Shown here piece after piece: positions 34,839 through 46,491 of a stretch of DNA of 64,000 nucleotides (within the stretch, counting starts at the first letter, position 1; each line of letters begins with the position of its first letter). Origin of the DNA: Humulus lupulus (taxonomy: Eukaryota; Streptophyta; Magnoliopsida; Rosales; Cannabaceae); assembly GCF_963169125.1 (NCBI RefSeq), contig NC_084801.1, positions 113,859,061-113,923,060 on the forward strand. Direction: 5' to 3'. Position numbers and translations under genes: made by a program. The notes below the pieces were generated by a model. The model was not told the origin of the DNA, ran no database searches, and saw nothing but the letters and a program-made list of their open reading frames with translations.

Positions 34839-35521
34839 CTAAGAATCACTATAGATGTCAACCATTTTTATATTCATGTCCCTGGCTAACCGCAATCCAA
34901 CGAGTAGTGCTTCATACTCGGCCTCATTGTTAGAAGTAGTGAAGTCAAACATGATTGCACAGTGAAATCGATGCCCCTCCGGCATTATCAATATCACTCT
35001 TGCCCCAGCGTGGCACTCTTTAGATGAACCATCTGTAAATAATTTCCACGTGGGAGCTTGGTTTTGACATTCAGGCTCATTAGGCTCTTCAATCTGCTCG
35101 TCATCCGTAAGTTCAGTGAATTCTGCAATGAAGTTAGCCAGGGCTTGTCCTTTTATCGTTGCTCGCAGCAAGTAAGATATATCGAACTACCCCAGTTTGA
35201 CTGCCCATTTTAACAATCTCCTATAGCCTCTGGTTTTTACAGGACTTGTCATAGAGGCTGGTCAGTGAAAACTGTAATTTAATGAGCTTGAAAGTAAGGC
35301 CGCAACTTCCTGGAGGCCAAAACTAGGCAATAGGCTAGCTTCTCGATGGGCGGGTACCGCCATTCTACTCCAATTAGCCTTTTGCTTACATAGTAAACAG
35401 CCTTCTGCACGCCTTCTTCCTCCCTTACTAAATCAGCACTAGCAGCATATTCCGTGATCGCCATGTAGATGAACAAAGTTTCTTTATCGACCGGCTTTGA
35501 CAGCATGGGTTGTTGCGCCAT
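34839..35521 (-). pseudogene. E3 RNase H
   Basis: Minus-strand RNase H. 35279-35521 carries the RT-RH connection (FIYMAITEYAASADLV, GVQKAVYYVSKRL, WRYPPIEKLAY). 34839-35171 carries WKLFTDGSSKECHAGARVIL (first Asp), [17 protein letters not shown] (Glu) and YSDS (second Asp). Stops around 35172-35278 separate the two halves. It is one of the better preserved domains of the element. Confidence 0.88.
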
Positions 35522-35545
35522 ATGTGCTTTTAGTGCTTGAAAATC

Positions 35546-36534
35546 CTATTCGCACTCCTCCATCCATTCAAACTTTTTATTGCCCCTAAGTAGATTAAAG
35601 AATGGGACGCACTTATTTGTTGACTTTGAAATGAATCTACTAATAGCGACAATACTTCCGGTTAAGCTTTGAGCATCCTTAATCTTTGCTAGCAATTTCA
35701 TGTCGATCAGGGCTTTAATTTTCTCGGGATTGGCTTCAATTCCTCTTGAGTTAACTATAAATCCCAAGAACTTCCCTGATCCTACTTTGAATGAGCATTT
35801 AACGAGATTTAGCTTCATCTTATATTTGTTCAAGACGTTGAAGCACTCCTGCAAATCTTTTACATGCCCTTCTGCTTTCTTCGACTTGACCAGCATGTCA
35901 TCGGCGTAGACCTCCATGTTTGTGCCGATCAGCTCCTTAAACATGTGGTTGACGAGTCGCTGGTAAGTTGCACCAGCATTTTTCAAATCGAATGGCATCA
36001 CTTTGTAACAGTAGAGCCATGTATCAGTTCGAAAGCTAGTGTGATCCTCATCAGGGGGATGCATACTAATCTGATTGTAACTAGAGTACGCATCCATGAA
36101 AGAGAGGATCTCATGTCCTCTAGTGGCATCGACCAGTTGGTCGATTATTGGGGGTGGGAAACAATCTTTGGGGCAGGCTTTATTTAAGTCTGTAAAATCC
36201 ATGCACGTACGCCACTTGCCATTCTGCTTGGGAACTAGTACGGGATTATAGACCCACGATGGATAAAACGCCACCCTGATGAACCCATTCTCCTTCAGCT
36301 TCTCGACTTCTTCTTTTAAGGCTCTTGATCTATCTTTGTGAGCAACCTTCTCTTTTGTTGCACTGGTGGAAAACTCTTGTCGATGTTTAGGACGTGGCTG
36401 ATGACTGCAGAAACTATCCTGACAATGTCTTTGTGGGACCAGGCAAAGACCTCCTGGTTCCTCCTTAAAAACTCCACCAGTGCTTGTTTTGTTGTTGTCT
36501 CTAAGTTTTTACTGACTTTCATAACCCTGGTCAA
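35546..36534 (-). pseudogene. E3 reverse transcriptase
   Basis: Minus-strand gypsy RT. The conserved pre-RT segment is at 36316-36534 (VFAWSHKDI, VISHVLNIDKSFPPVQQKRR). The RT open frame is 35546-36274 and runs from PVLVPKQNGKWRTCMDFTDL through LSFMDAYSSYNQI and the catalytic box YADDMLVKSK to KFLGFIVNSRGIEANPEK and FFNLLRG. The Gly of MDAYSGY is Ser here. The RT frame itself is uninterrupted over 242 codons. Confidence 0.9.
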
Positions 36535-36849
36535 ATTTTCTTCATCGAGTTGGAGCTCTTCAAGGTCCTCGATGGGCCCAACTTCTTCCTCAAAATCCCT
36601 AAAGCGAGGATCTAAATCCCTATCCTCACTTTGGGCAATGCCCTATTTGGTGACATTATCACTCGAGTGGGCCTGAGCATCAGTTTCCATTTGCAACTCT
36701 TTCCCGTGAACATCTCTCGATACACCCTTCTTCTCCTTGGTGATCGAGGAGTTGTAGCACTCCCTTGCTTCACGCTAATTTCCCAATACACAACCCATCC
36801 CTGCGTCTGTTGGGAATTTCATGGGGAGGTGCCATATCGAGGTGATAGC

Positions 36850-37158
36850 TCATAAGTCAACCAGAATCGGTCTCCCAATTATAGCATTGTATGCTGAAGG
36901 ACAATCAACTACTATGAAAGTAGTGAGTAATGTCCTATTAGCAGGCGCAGTACATGCTGTAACTGGAAGCCTAATCGACCATGTTGGGGTGAGCCCTTCA
37001 CCTGAAAAACCATAAATGGTTGGGTTGCATGGCTCCAGGTCTTTGACGGACAGCTTCATTCTTTCCAGCGAGGACTTGTATAGGATGTTAACCAAACTTC
37101 TTGTGTCGACCAACACCCTTTTCACCATCATATTGGAAATTTGTACGTCCACGACCAC
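36850..37158 (-). pseudogene. E3 aspartic protease
   Basis: Minus-strand retropepsin. The active-site segment reads VLVDTRSLVNILY, so the catalytic Asp is present but the Gly that follows in D-T/G-G is Arg. The C-terminal signature is AYNAIIGRP. The frame is open for 102 codons. Replacement of the active-site Gly suggests loss of activity. Confidence 0.8.
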
Positions 37159-37499
37159 CGGATCAGAGTGTGGGAATCATACGTGATGGGCATCATCATC
37201 AGAGAAGGTTATTAATTCCTCCTCTGTACGAGCCTTTTCTAGTGCTCAATCTTCCACACTCATCATCTCGATGTCCTGGTCGTGGCGTAGGGTTCGAGCA
37301 TATCGTTCCCTTGCCTTCCCACTGTCTCCTGCAAGATGTGGGCCTCCGCAGATGGTGAGTAAAGTGCCTGCCACATGAGCTGGCTGTAGAGGTGGCAAGC
37401 ATTGGCGTGCAGGCGCCTGCTCGTTGCCACCTTGAGCCTCTCGCTGAGAACCTCCTGCGGCTCGCACATATCTTCTCAAATGTCCCTGCCTTATTAGGA

Positions 37500-39562
37500 A
37501 CTCAATCTCGTCCTTCATCTAGTTACATTCATTGGTGTAGTGCCCGTAGTCATTGTGAAAACGACAGAACTTCGTCGTATCTTTCTTGGAGATATCTTTC
37601 CTTATAGGTGTAGGTCGTTTGTAAGGCACGCTTGAGCTGGTCGCCTGGTAGACTTCAGCTCAGCTTTCAAGAAGGGCCGTGTAGTTTGTGAATCTCAGCT
37701 CATATTGATTTCCTTTGGGGTGCTTACTCTCAAAAGCCGAGGGTTCATTGTTCGCCTGCTTTCCACCATTTCTACCATTGCCATTCCCGTTGCCTTTGCC
37801 ATTTCCATTGGGTTTTTTCGACCCGTTAGCGGCTTTGGTGGGTTCTTTGGGCCCCTTGTCTTTATTTGGCGATTTCCCTTCGTTGGCAATCACATCTTCG
37901 AGCTTGATATATCAATCAGCCCGATCAAAGAACTCTTGGGTACTTCTAACCCCATGCTTTCTGAGGCTACTCCAGAGGGGTGAATGGCGCCTAACTCCAG
38001 AAGTTAGAGCCATCATCTTACCTTCATCACCCACTGTCTTGGCTCCAGCTGCAGCTCGCATGAAGCGTTGGACATACTCTTTCAAGGGCTCTCCCTCTTT
38101 CTGTTGTATCTCGACCAGCTGGTTGGACTCTGTGGGGTGTACACGACCCGTGTAGAACTGTCCATAGAATTCCTTCAGGACCATTTCCCAAGATACTATA
38201 CTAGCAGGAGGGAACTTGAAGAACCACTCCTGAGCGGTATCAGATAGTGTCGCAGGGAAGATCCGGCAGCGGGCATCTTCCGACACTTTTTATATGTTCA
38301 TTTGTATCTTGAACTTATTAACGTGAGATACGGGGTCTCCGTACCAGTCGAAATTTGGCAACGTAGGCATCTTGAACTTACTGGGGGTTTTGACCGCAGA
38401 AATCCTCTGTACGAAGTGGGTGCCCCTCCTCCTATCGTACTCGATATGGGACGTTCGTCCCCCAAATAGTTGTTGTACTACCTGGTTCAGGGCATCAATC
38501 TGAGCCTGAACAGCTTCCGGGACTGCTGTGGCCGCTGGTGCCGGGGGAGCGTACTTATCGTGCCTCTCACGGCGGTCATTAAGTATGTCCCTAAGATCAT
38601 CGTCTCTGCTCGCTAGCTCATAGCCGGCTAAAGACGTTCGGCTGCCTGGGCTGCCCCCCAGCGTTGTGTCTAACTGACTTATTTTCTTTAGGTGGGGGGC
38701 TTCTGCCTCCACCTCTTTCTTCATTTCTCCGGCCAGCATTTCCTCTACCAAAATCAGCTTCATTATAGCCATGTCCATCTCTGAATTGTGGCTGACTATG
38801 GCGTCACCGGCTGTTCACGCTATTTCCTCCTTGGGGTGGCATCTCGAGAGCGTCAGGGGGAGGCCTGCGCTAGTCGTTGGGTCCCCGTGCATTGTTATGC
38901 CGTGGGGGGCCCCTGACCGCAGATCCTGACTCTGTGTTCCTTCTGTTGGCAGAAGGACGCTGTCCCCTGCTCGGTAGATTCGGCTCTTCAACCCCTGGGC
39001 GTCTAGGGCTGCGGGGCGATTGCCCGGCCCTATTCTGCCTTGGGCACTGGGGATTGCCTCGACCTGCCTGGGATGGAGGCTGCTGCTCAGGATCCCTCGG
39101 TGGGACATCATCCTGAGCCATAGGCGGCTGCTTCGGCCTTTAAGGGCTTGCTGGCTGGAGCAGAGGGCTAGGATTGGGACCTCTTTGAGGTGGCATGTTT
39201 GGTGGCTGATCTGGCTGGGAGGCTGGCGCAGCCTGATTCCTTGCCAGTTGGATGGCTGCTTCAAGGGCGGCCATGGCATCCCTCTGCCAACGATCCATCT
39301 CAGCCTGCCGCTCACTTAGCTCCTGACGCTGGCGTTCTATTTCTCTTTGCTGCAGCGCCATCGTCACCGTAGCATTCTCTTGATTGGCCCTAAGATTGGC
39401 CAACTCATCTTTCAACACTCCTAGCGTTTCCCTCAATGTTTCAAAGTCTAGTTCCTCCTCATCAAACTCCAAATGTGGTTCATTCTCGGCCACATTTGGG
39501 GGAGGAGGTTGGGATGGTGCAGCGCCAGCAGCCTGTCCAGTCTTATTGGATGTTTTCGCCAT
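37500..39562 (-). pseudogene. E3 gag
   Basis: Minus-strand capsid precursor starting at the ATG at 39562 (MAKTSNKTGQAAG), about 30 bases after the PBS. The N-terminal 140 codons contain a coiled-coil-like stretch (LKDELANLRANQENATVTMA and EIERQRQELSERQAEMDRW). A Pro/Arg-rich linker follows (38815-39121). The gag core at 37912-38778 has MPTLPNFDWYGDPVSHVNKF, CRIFPATLSDTAQEWFFKFP and MVLKEFYGQF. The tail at 37660-37893 is Lys/Gly/Asn-rich, and the Tat-type knuckle FCRFHNDYGHYTNEC lies near 37520-37575. Stops break it into five open segments. Confidence 0.87.
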
Positions 39563-39593
39563 TAATTTATTTCACAGTTCTTTCCCAAACTCT

Positions 39594-39607
39594 CAATGAA
39601 AGCACCA
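39594..39607 (-). promoter_or_regulatory. E3 primer binding site
   Basis: The minus strand reads TGGTGCTTTCATTG three bases from the LTR end. It begins with TGG, as needed to pair with a tRNA CCA end. Confidence 0.65.
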
Positions 39608-39610
39608 AAA

Positions 39611-40225
39611 TGTTGACCCTCGATTTGGCCAACGACACAGAGTTAAATGTACAACAAAGAATAAAGCAAGAATGAGAAAAATGATCTAACGGAAAGGAAG
39701 AAAACACCAAGGAATTATAGTGGTTCGGCCCCAAAGAATGGTAATAACCTACGTCCACTTAGTGATATTGTTATTATTGAATCTCAAAGTTGTGATCAAA
39801 GAACTAGGGTTCTTGAGTTTCACAAACCTTGGATGTATTACAATAAGACGATGTACAATTCACTATAGCTTTTTTTCTCTCAATATTTAGCAAAAAAATT
39901 CAGGAATGAAAAGTTCAAAAGTCCCTTCCTTGAGCTATTTCGTGCATATTTATAGGCTCAAGGAGGGTTACACATGCCAACGTGTCCTATCTTTCCTTAA
40001 TAATAGTGTATCAAGATAATAATGAAGAAATATTCAACACAGTTATTATAAGATTATAGCTTAAGAAGGAAATAACTTAGGTTATACGACCAGCCTGGTC
40101 GTATCAAAAATTAACCCTGACGATGCGGTGTGCTTCTGGTCGATAGTCGAGCAGTACTTTCGCCATGTGTCAACCACGTGCGAGAAATTCTCGCCACGTC
40201 ATCAGCAACCGTTTCTGGATAAACA
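39611..40225 (-). repeat. E3 5' LTR
   Basis: 615 bp, matched along its whole length by 28613-29228. The minus strand has TATAAATA (39947-39954), which would start transcription roughly 30 bases downstream toward gag. CCACGTG-like G-box motifs occur in the upstream part (40150-40200). Confidence 0.93.
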
Positions 40226-40945
40226 CCATTGACTTTACTAGTGAAGGTTAATTCATAACTAACTTATGAATTTGAGCTTAATAACCTTTCAGTTCCAAAA
40301 GTCAACCCTAGAGAACCATTATTCAATCTCTTATGAGAAGGTATAGATTCCATACCTGTATACTATGTCTCCAACCATTTACATTAATGAGTTCACAAAA
40401 CGAAAGTTTCTAGCCTGATCATTCTGACATGCCCTAACGAGTGAATCAAAGAACTTATATAACATAAACAGGAGTTCATAGTAACTTCAAGATTAAGATC
40501 TATTTGTATATGATCATCAGTTGATATATTTAATTAATACTTTGAAACGGTATTTAATTAAGCATTAATAAATATTACTGGTCCAGTTCTATATATTCTC
40601 TAATATATAAAGTACCTCCACTAAAGTGTCCTACTACGCTAGTAATCAAGATCTAGATCACATGTATTCATAATACTAGTGGATCGTACTTGTAGTAATT
40701 AATTTAAAGATTCCATAACTTTATTTTACTACGAGCTATTCAAGTTCATTTATCTCAAACACAATCCTCCTGTACTAATACATGGTTGAGATCACATATG
40801 CGAACTTATGAATTTTTCTGATATTTACTTAATATTGTCACAGAATAATATAGTCCATAAAATATATGCATAACAAATGCAATTTATTTATTTATTTCTT
40901 AAAACAGTGTATACTACATATGCTTTCAGGGCACAATTCCCAACA
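40226..40945 (-). repeat. Copia B 5' LTR, right part
   Basis: Resumes copia B LTR sequence at the position equal to about 18988 of the 3' LTR and runs to the LTR end CCAACA at 40945, followed by the target duplication cttat. Confidence 0.9.
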
Positions 40946-40950
40946 CTTAT

Positions 40951-41460
40951 ATCTTTGTAAAGGGATATGAAAGATTGCCTTCCAATGCTATCTTCATCAC
41001 CTTCACATCATGCCTTCGCCACACATCCTCGATAATGTGGTACTTTCTCTCTGTATGCTTTGTTTTTTTGTGGCTTTGAGATTCTTTCGAATTCGTTATT
41101 GCCTCATTACTATTACTAGAAAAAATGAGTGGTTGATCCATTTTTGGAATAACATTGGGATCCATATAGAACTTCCTCAACCTGACTATTTCCTTAGTCG
41201 CCATAGATGCAGCTATGTACTCACCCTCCAAGGTTGAATCTGAAATGGCAGATAGCCTAATGCTTCTCCAAATCACAGCTACTGAGATAGCAGACAACCT
41301 ATTGCTTCTCCAATTCATAACTCCACCCCAAGAGTAAACACCTTTTTTTTTTTCAGAAGTAGACTTTATGTCATCAACATCAGTCTAAAATTTGAATCTG
41401 TGTAACCTAACACGTTCAAAGATCCACCTGAAAAGACTAGTACATAGTCTCCAGTCCATC
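40951..41460 (-). pseudogene. Copia A RNase H
   Basis: Minus-strand copia RNase H: VIWRSIRLSAISDSTLEGEYIAAS (the usual catalytic Glu region), IVRLRKFYMD, FSSNSNEAITNSKESQSHKKTKH and KYHIIEDV. The N-terminal side has a short tandem duplication: WRS-RLSAIS occurs twice within 25 codons (about 41225-41318). Confidence 0.75.
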
Positions 41461-42360
41461 AAAGATATTGATCGCTATTTATTGTTCATTTCCAAGTTTT
41501 TAATAGCACTTTCTCACTACTCCCAATGCATAGCAGATCTCCAGTCACATCACACAACATAGCATGCATTAGACTTCTAATTGTTAATGCATATGGAATT
41601 CATTTCATCTTTTCTTTCTCTGAAGGAGTTTGTGGAGACGGTTGCTTAAAAAAATAAATTCCAAGTCAAGACGATAAACATCCTTTATCAGAATTTGTTA
41701 TAGAGTAACTCCCATGCACCTCACTTAAACAAGTCATTTGAGTTAGAGCCAAAATTTAGTTATTCTATCCCTGATGATCTGGATACCAAGAACACGACTT
41801 GATACAACAAAATCTTGAATTTTGCTTCCAGGCAATTCTTTATGTCTGATAATTTCTTGACATTGTTTCCAATGAGTAAGATATCATCTACATAGTATTA
41901 AGAACACCACAATTTCTTTTTCTCAAAGTTTTTAAACACAAGGGTCAACTACATTTTTTTCAAAACCACAAGTCTTAACATGTTCATTTAACCTTAAGTT
42001 CCAAGAGCGCGAAGCTTGTTTAAGTACATAGATTGACTTACTCAGCTTGCCGAATTTCTTGTCCAACTACTTTAAATCCTTCGGATTGATCCATGTTAAT
42101 GGTCTAATCAAGATAACCATTAAAAATGCTTCTTTGATGTCCATTTGCCTTATCTCTTAATCAAGAGGTGTGGCTATGGATAAGAGTATACTAAAGAATT
42201 TTAACATGGCTATCGAATAAATTTTTTTCTCTAAGTCAACTTTCTCTCTCTACTACGAGTCGATTCGTAAAGGTCTGGACCTTTCCATCAGCTCCTCTCT
42301 TCTTGTCATAGATCCACTTGCATCCCATGGGCCTAAAGTCCAATGGCACATCTACAATAT
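41461..42360 (-). pseudogene. Copia A reverse transcriptase, heavily degenerate
   Basis: No long open frame, but the minus strand keeps copia RT landmarks: YVDDILL at about 41880-41900, MDIKEAFLMV-like near 42120-42145, and GCKWIYDKK-like near 42300-42330, with many stops and frameshifts. It is the most decayed part of copia A. Confidence 0.65.
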
Positions 42361-43640
42361 CTCAAACAAATTAAGAGTACTTAGACTCCTTTTCCTGGTA
42401 CTTGGTTTCAAGTCAAAGATCCCTTTCTGACTTACCCATTGCTTGTTTGAAGGCCAACGGATCATTGTTACTTGTGTCCCCAACCAACTTGTGGGTTTGA
42501 CTATCCATCTCATAGGTACTAGGTTCTGAGAAACCCTCCCTCTATGACGAGGTACTATAACCTTCTCACTTGGATTAGTGTTTTCTAAATCTACCTTGTT
42601 TTCATCGACTTGCATCGGTGAGGATGGAACAATAGCTTATCATTTTTCCATCTAATACTATTTGTCTACTAGACTTGAAATTCATTATGTAGTCGTTATC
42701 CAAAAAATTAGCATTTGTTGAGCCAAACACTTTCTTGTCTACTGAACTATTAAACAAACCATCCTGAGTACCTTTAGGGTAGCCAACAAACAAGAAAACT
42801 TCAATTCATTATTCTAGATTTCTTACCTTTTTCCTAAGGACATAAGCAAGACACCCCCAAATTCCATAATGACATAAATAAACTAGATTCATGACCATTC
42901 CATAATTCTAGTGGTGTCTTGGAGACAGCTTTGAGAACGTCTCAAAAGATTTATAAAATGTCACATGCGGTCTAGGTAGTATGTCTTCATAAAAGATATG
43001 GGTAAGAAGTCAGTAGAGTTGAATAGCTTATGAACATGTGATTCACACTGCTAGCAACACCGCTCTGCTGCAGAGTCCTTGGGGAAGTTTCTTTAGAAAA
43101 TTCTCCAAGTTCAATTAAATGATCTTGGTTCTGATTATCCAAATATCCCCCACCCTATTAGATCACAAGATCTTTAACGTTTTAACTAATATGGTTTTAA
43201 AGCCATAGCAATGAATTCTTTGAAATTCTTAACAAATTCTCATAATTCCTATTCTTTAGGTACTTACATGAGTCTTTAGAGCAATGATCAATGAATGTGA
43301 CGAAACACTCATAACCACCCTTCTCTTGAACATTCAATTATCCCTAGACATTTGAATATACTAGCCCTAGTGGTTCTTTGGCCCAATATCTATTTACAGA
43401 GAATGGACGCTTTGTCATTTTACCCTATGGACTAGATTCACAAACAAGTAGGTTACCCTAGGTGAGTTCCCTCAAAGGCCTAGCCTTTTTTAGTCTTTTA
43501 ATCATATCATAGCAAATATGACCAAAGCAAATATGCCAAAGGTACGTCATTTCTAACATTATTGACATTTTGTCGTTTAACGATCCTAGATTTAGCTATC
43601 TTAAACAACTCATTATTTAGAACATTGGGTTCGTTTAGTT
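42352..43640 (-). pseudogene. Copia A integrase and linker, degenerate
   Basis: The linker after integrase is at 42602-42793 (FVGYPKGTQDGLFNSSVDKKVFGSTNANFLDNDYIMNF) and 42352-42615 (RHRGRVSQ). To the right the minus strand keeps pieces of the integrase core: SLQQSGVASS near 43060, LINQDWGIFG near 43150, FVTFIDHCSKD near 43275-43300, and ELFKIAKSRIVKRQ near 43575-43620. Stops are frequent. Confidence 0.65.
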
Positions 43641-43689
43641 GCAATAAGTATAGCTCGTTTTCCATACACCCACCCCACAATTCACATCC

Positions 43690-44100
43690 ATTTAAAGAAA
43701 TAGGATTTTATTACTTGTGAAAGTAACTACAAATTGTTTTTGATGTAATAAGAAAAAATTAAATTAAAATTTCCATTGAAAATTGGAATAAAATAAACAT
43801 TGTCTTAAAACAATATATTTATTTCCAAATTTCATTCAAGCTTATCATTTTTCCTTGTCTGATATGAACAACCCTTGATGGATTCCAACCTTTAAATTTT
43901 TATCCTTCATGGCTTTCCTAATGCTAAAATGGTGTAAAAATGTACATGTATGTGTTAGTAGATCTTGATTCAGCGATCCAAAACCGAAGAATCATCCTCT
44001 AAAATCACATGTATCCAAGATAAATATTTCATTATCTTAGGTTCCATATGCCTTAAGTATCGGGCAATGTTGTCCCAATTCCCAGTCTCCTTGTAGTTGG
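43690..44100. other. AT-rich block between copia A gag and integrase
   Basis: AT-rich, no coding signal, in the place where gag knuckle and protease are expected. Same situation as in copia B (24741-25200). Confidence 0.5.
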
Positions 44101-44370
44101 AAACAATTATTTTTCCTTGCTAGTGGACTTCTTGTTCTTTTTGTTTGAATTTCTTCTTTATTTGCTCTTCGAGAAAGAAGCTTACATCACTTTCTCCTTG
44201 AGCTTGTTTAGTAGTATTTTCCTTCTTTCCTTTGCTAGAACCACTATCAACAATCCTCTTTGAAGGATTTGGTGATCGTTGCATAGGAAAAATATGAATA
44301 TCTTTGATTATCACAAACAAGATGTTGCCATAATCAGCACCATGTTGATGTTCGACAAACATTTCGTGAG
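44101..44370 (-). pseudogene. Copia A gag fragment
   Basis: Minus-strand 44120-44362 encodes a Lys/Gln-rich segment (SKGKKENTTKQAQGES, IKKKFKQKEQEVH) of the type found in the basic tail of copia gag. No clear knuckle follows. The assignment rests on position and composition. Confidence 0.4.
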
Positions 44371-46476
44371 GTTCTCGCCATAGAGTAACCTTTTAGAGAT
44401 TAGAGAGAGTATGGGGGTGGGAAGCCTAGAGCTACTATTATCAACTAAGTAGAAATTAACGCATTGCTTGACAAACATTTATTCATTAAATTTTTGGAAA
44501 TAGCATAACATACAAAATGCTTTGAGATAAGCAAAATACAAAAACACTTATCTTCTATTTCTTAGGTACTTTAACTAGCCATGAACTCATGTATCTCGGT
44601 AGGAAAGAGTCACAAATATTCACTTAGTTGAATAGAGAAACATATCAATTAATAAAATGTCATAGACTCTTATTAACTACCTACCCATTCGATCAAAGTA
44701 ACAAAAACTCATGTGTCCCGATAGGCGAGAGTCACATATATTTCTTACTTTATGAGTTTGACCCACGATTTTGATTATTATAGACTTAATTCCTATAGTC
44801 ACCGTATGGATGAGTCTATAGAAGGTCCATCTATAACCATATATCCTAAGAAATTTAACCATGTTAAAAAGTCCAGTGAACACCTTCCATAGGGAGACGA
44901 AATCAAAGCGCCATGAGGCCCCATAGAACTCTAACATTGTTAAATCAACGATGGAGATCGAATTCACATTTTTAAAACTCGTTATTAAATTTTTTAGTAT
45001 TTTATTCTTTTTGAAAAATGTCAACTTAGGTTTGCCAAATTATTAAAATAATTAATAAATCAACTTAGGTTTGCCAAATTATTGAAATAATGAATATACC
45101 ACAGTTTATAATTTTCCCATTAATTCTACAATTACCATTGAAAATTAATCCAACAAATAGAATTAATTTGTTTCTAATCCATTATTAGGCCCAACTAAAA
45201 AGAATAAGCTAATACAATTAAGTCCAAATTAGGTAAATGGTCCTTAACAATTCAAGCCTGCATGGATGAGAGCTGAGTTCAGTATGTCAGACCCACTACT
45301 AAAGCTCCCTAACTTCCACACAAAGCCCAAAAAGACAAGAATTTGAACATTCGTTTTATTAATTTTTATTTAATTGATTAAGCTCAATCTAGTAATGCAA
45401 ATCAAATGTGCCTTCACAAGTGGGACCACCCACAAGAGAGGAATTTAAATTTTACATGTTCAATTGGCCCCAAATAAAACCTAATATTTTATGAAAGTTT
45501 TATTTGAGTTTTCCCTCATTTTTCAAACACAAAAATTGGGTTATCATTATACTTATATTTAAATCCCAAATGCAAAAAATAACTTAATAATGATGCTTGA
45601 TATATTGATAATTGGATGGGCCTAACATGATCCTCTATAAGCATGTATTATTAAATTATGCAAATATACCATAACTATATACTATTTTGCAAAATACCAT
45701 AATTAATTAACATAGAATTCATGAGACAAAATTTAATATAATTAATTAAGTAAATTACAAATTTTAAAATTAATTAAAATAAAATTTATCAAACAAAAGT
45801 CAATTTCAAATTATTAATTTAACCTAGCTTGTTAAGTTGTTAAGAATGACAAGATAAAATATTTTACCAATTTTAAAATAACAAAATATCTTTTACTCAA
45901 ATTTAAAATATCTAAAATATCTAGAATTATCAAATAACAAATTTCAAATATTTTAACCAATAAAAATATCTTGAATAATTAGATAACCAATCTTAATATT
46001 TCAATTATAACAAAATAAAAAATATATATCTTAAAATATCCTGATTATCAGATAACCAATTCAAAATATTTTAAAAAGCTAAAATATCTAAAATAATCAA
46101 ACAATCAATTTTAAATATTTTAAACTTAGCTACACAAAATATACAATTTTAAAAAATAAAACAAAAATTTAAAAGCCCGTTGCAAGCCCCGCACAAGGCC
46201 GTTACGGATCCGTACGGACGCCAGATGACCTCAGGGTCCCAACGGCTTTTTCATGCGTGCCAGCACGCATACTGCCCAATCAGTCCAAAAACAATATTTT
46301 TTAAAATCTGTGCAATATTTCAGTCCTAAAACAAGCAAAAAAACAACAAAATTATTGCTAAATTTAAATAAAAAATAAATAAACATGCACCAAATAACAT
46401 GTACCATCAAATTAACACACTAACATATCAATAAATTTCATACATGTGCATTCATGAAAATAACCTAGCAACCTAT
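44371..46476. other. Copia A 5' leader, with a GC-rich islet
   Basis: About 2.1 kb of AT-rich sequence with no conserved frame. 46175-46275 is a GC-rich islet (AGCCCCGCACAAGGCCG, CGTGCCAGCACGCAT) in the same relative place as the islet of copia B. 45008-45080 holds two copies of CAACTTAGGTTTGCCAAATT. Confidence 0.55.
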
Positions 46477-46490
46477 GACTCTAAGGCCAA
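46477..46490 (-). promoter_or_regulatory. Copia A primer binding site
   Basis: The minus strand reads TTGGCCTTAGAGTC next to the LTR, a decayed form of the copia PBS TTGGTATCAGAGC. Confidence 0.7.
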
Positions 46491-46491
46491 T

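Larger units (their letters stand above)
28560..40225 (-). mobile_element. E3: Tat-like Ty3/gypsy element with antisense gene
   Basis: Minus-strand gypsy element with both LTRs (28613-29228 and 39611-40225), PBS, polypurine tract, gag-PR-RT-RH-INT read right to left, and a plus-strand antisense gene between the integrase end and the 3' LTR, the hallmark arrangement of Tat-lineage elements. It sits in the 5' LTR of copia B. No target duplication flanks it: about 320 bp of copia B LTR is missing and about 50 bp of extra E3 leader remains at the left. By eye the two LTRs differ at roughly 35 of 615 positions. Confidence 0.92.
17504..40945 (-). mobile_element. Copia B: Ty1/copia element, TSD cttat, carries two insertions
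   Basis: LTRs at 17504-19708 (3') and 27416-28559 plus 40226-40945 (5', split by E3). The 5 bp duplication cttat is perfect (17499-17503, 40946-40950). Minus-strand internal order is gag, integrase, RT, RNase H. The PBS at 27403-27414 and the polypurine tract at 19709-19719 confirm orientation. A Tekay solo LTR sits in the polyprotein at 21299-23605 and the gypsy element E3 in the 5' LTR. Protease and gag zinc-knuckle sequence are not detectable. The terminal CA at the 3' LTR left end has become GA (plus strand begins TC). Confidence 0.92.

Noticed and set aside
37705..38155. Hydrophobic plus-strand frames resembling membrane proteins
   Set aside because: Antisense shadow of the Lys/Gly/Asn-rich gag tail of E3.
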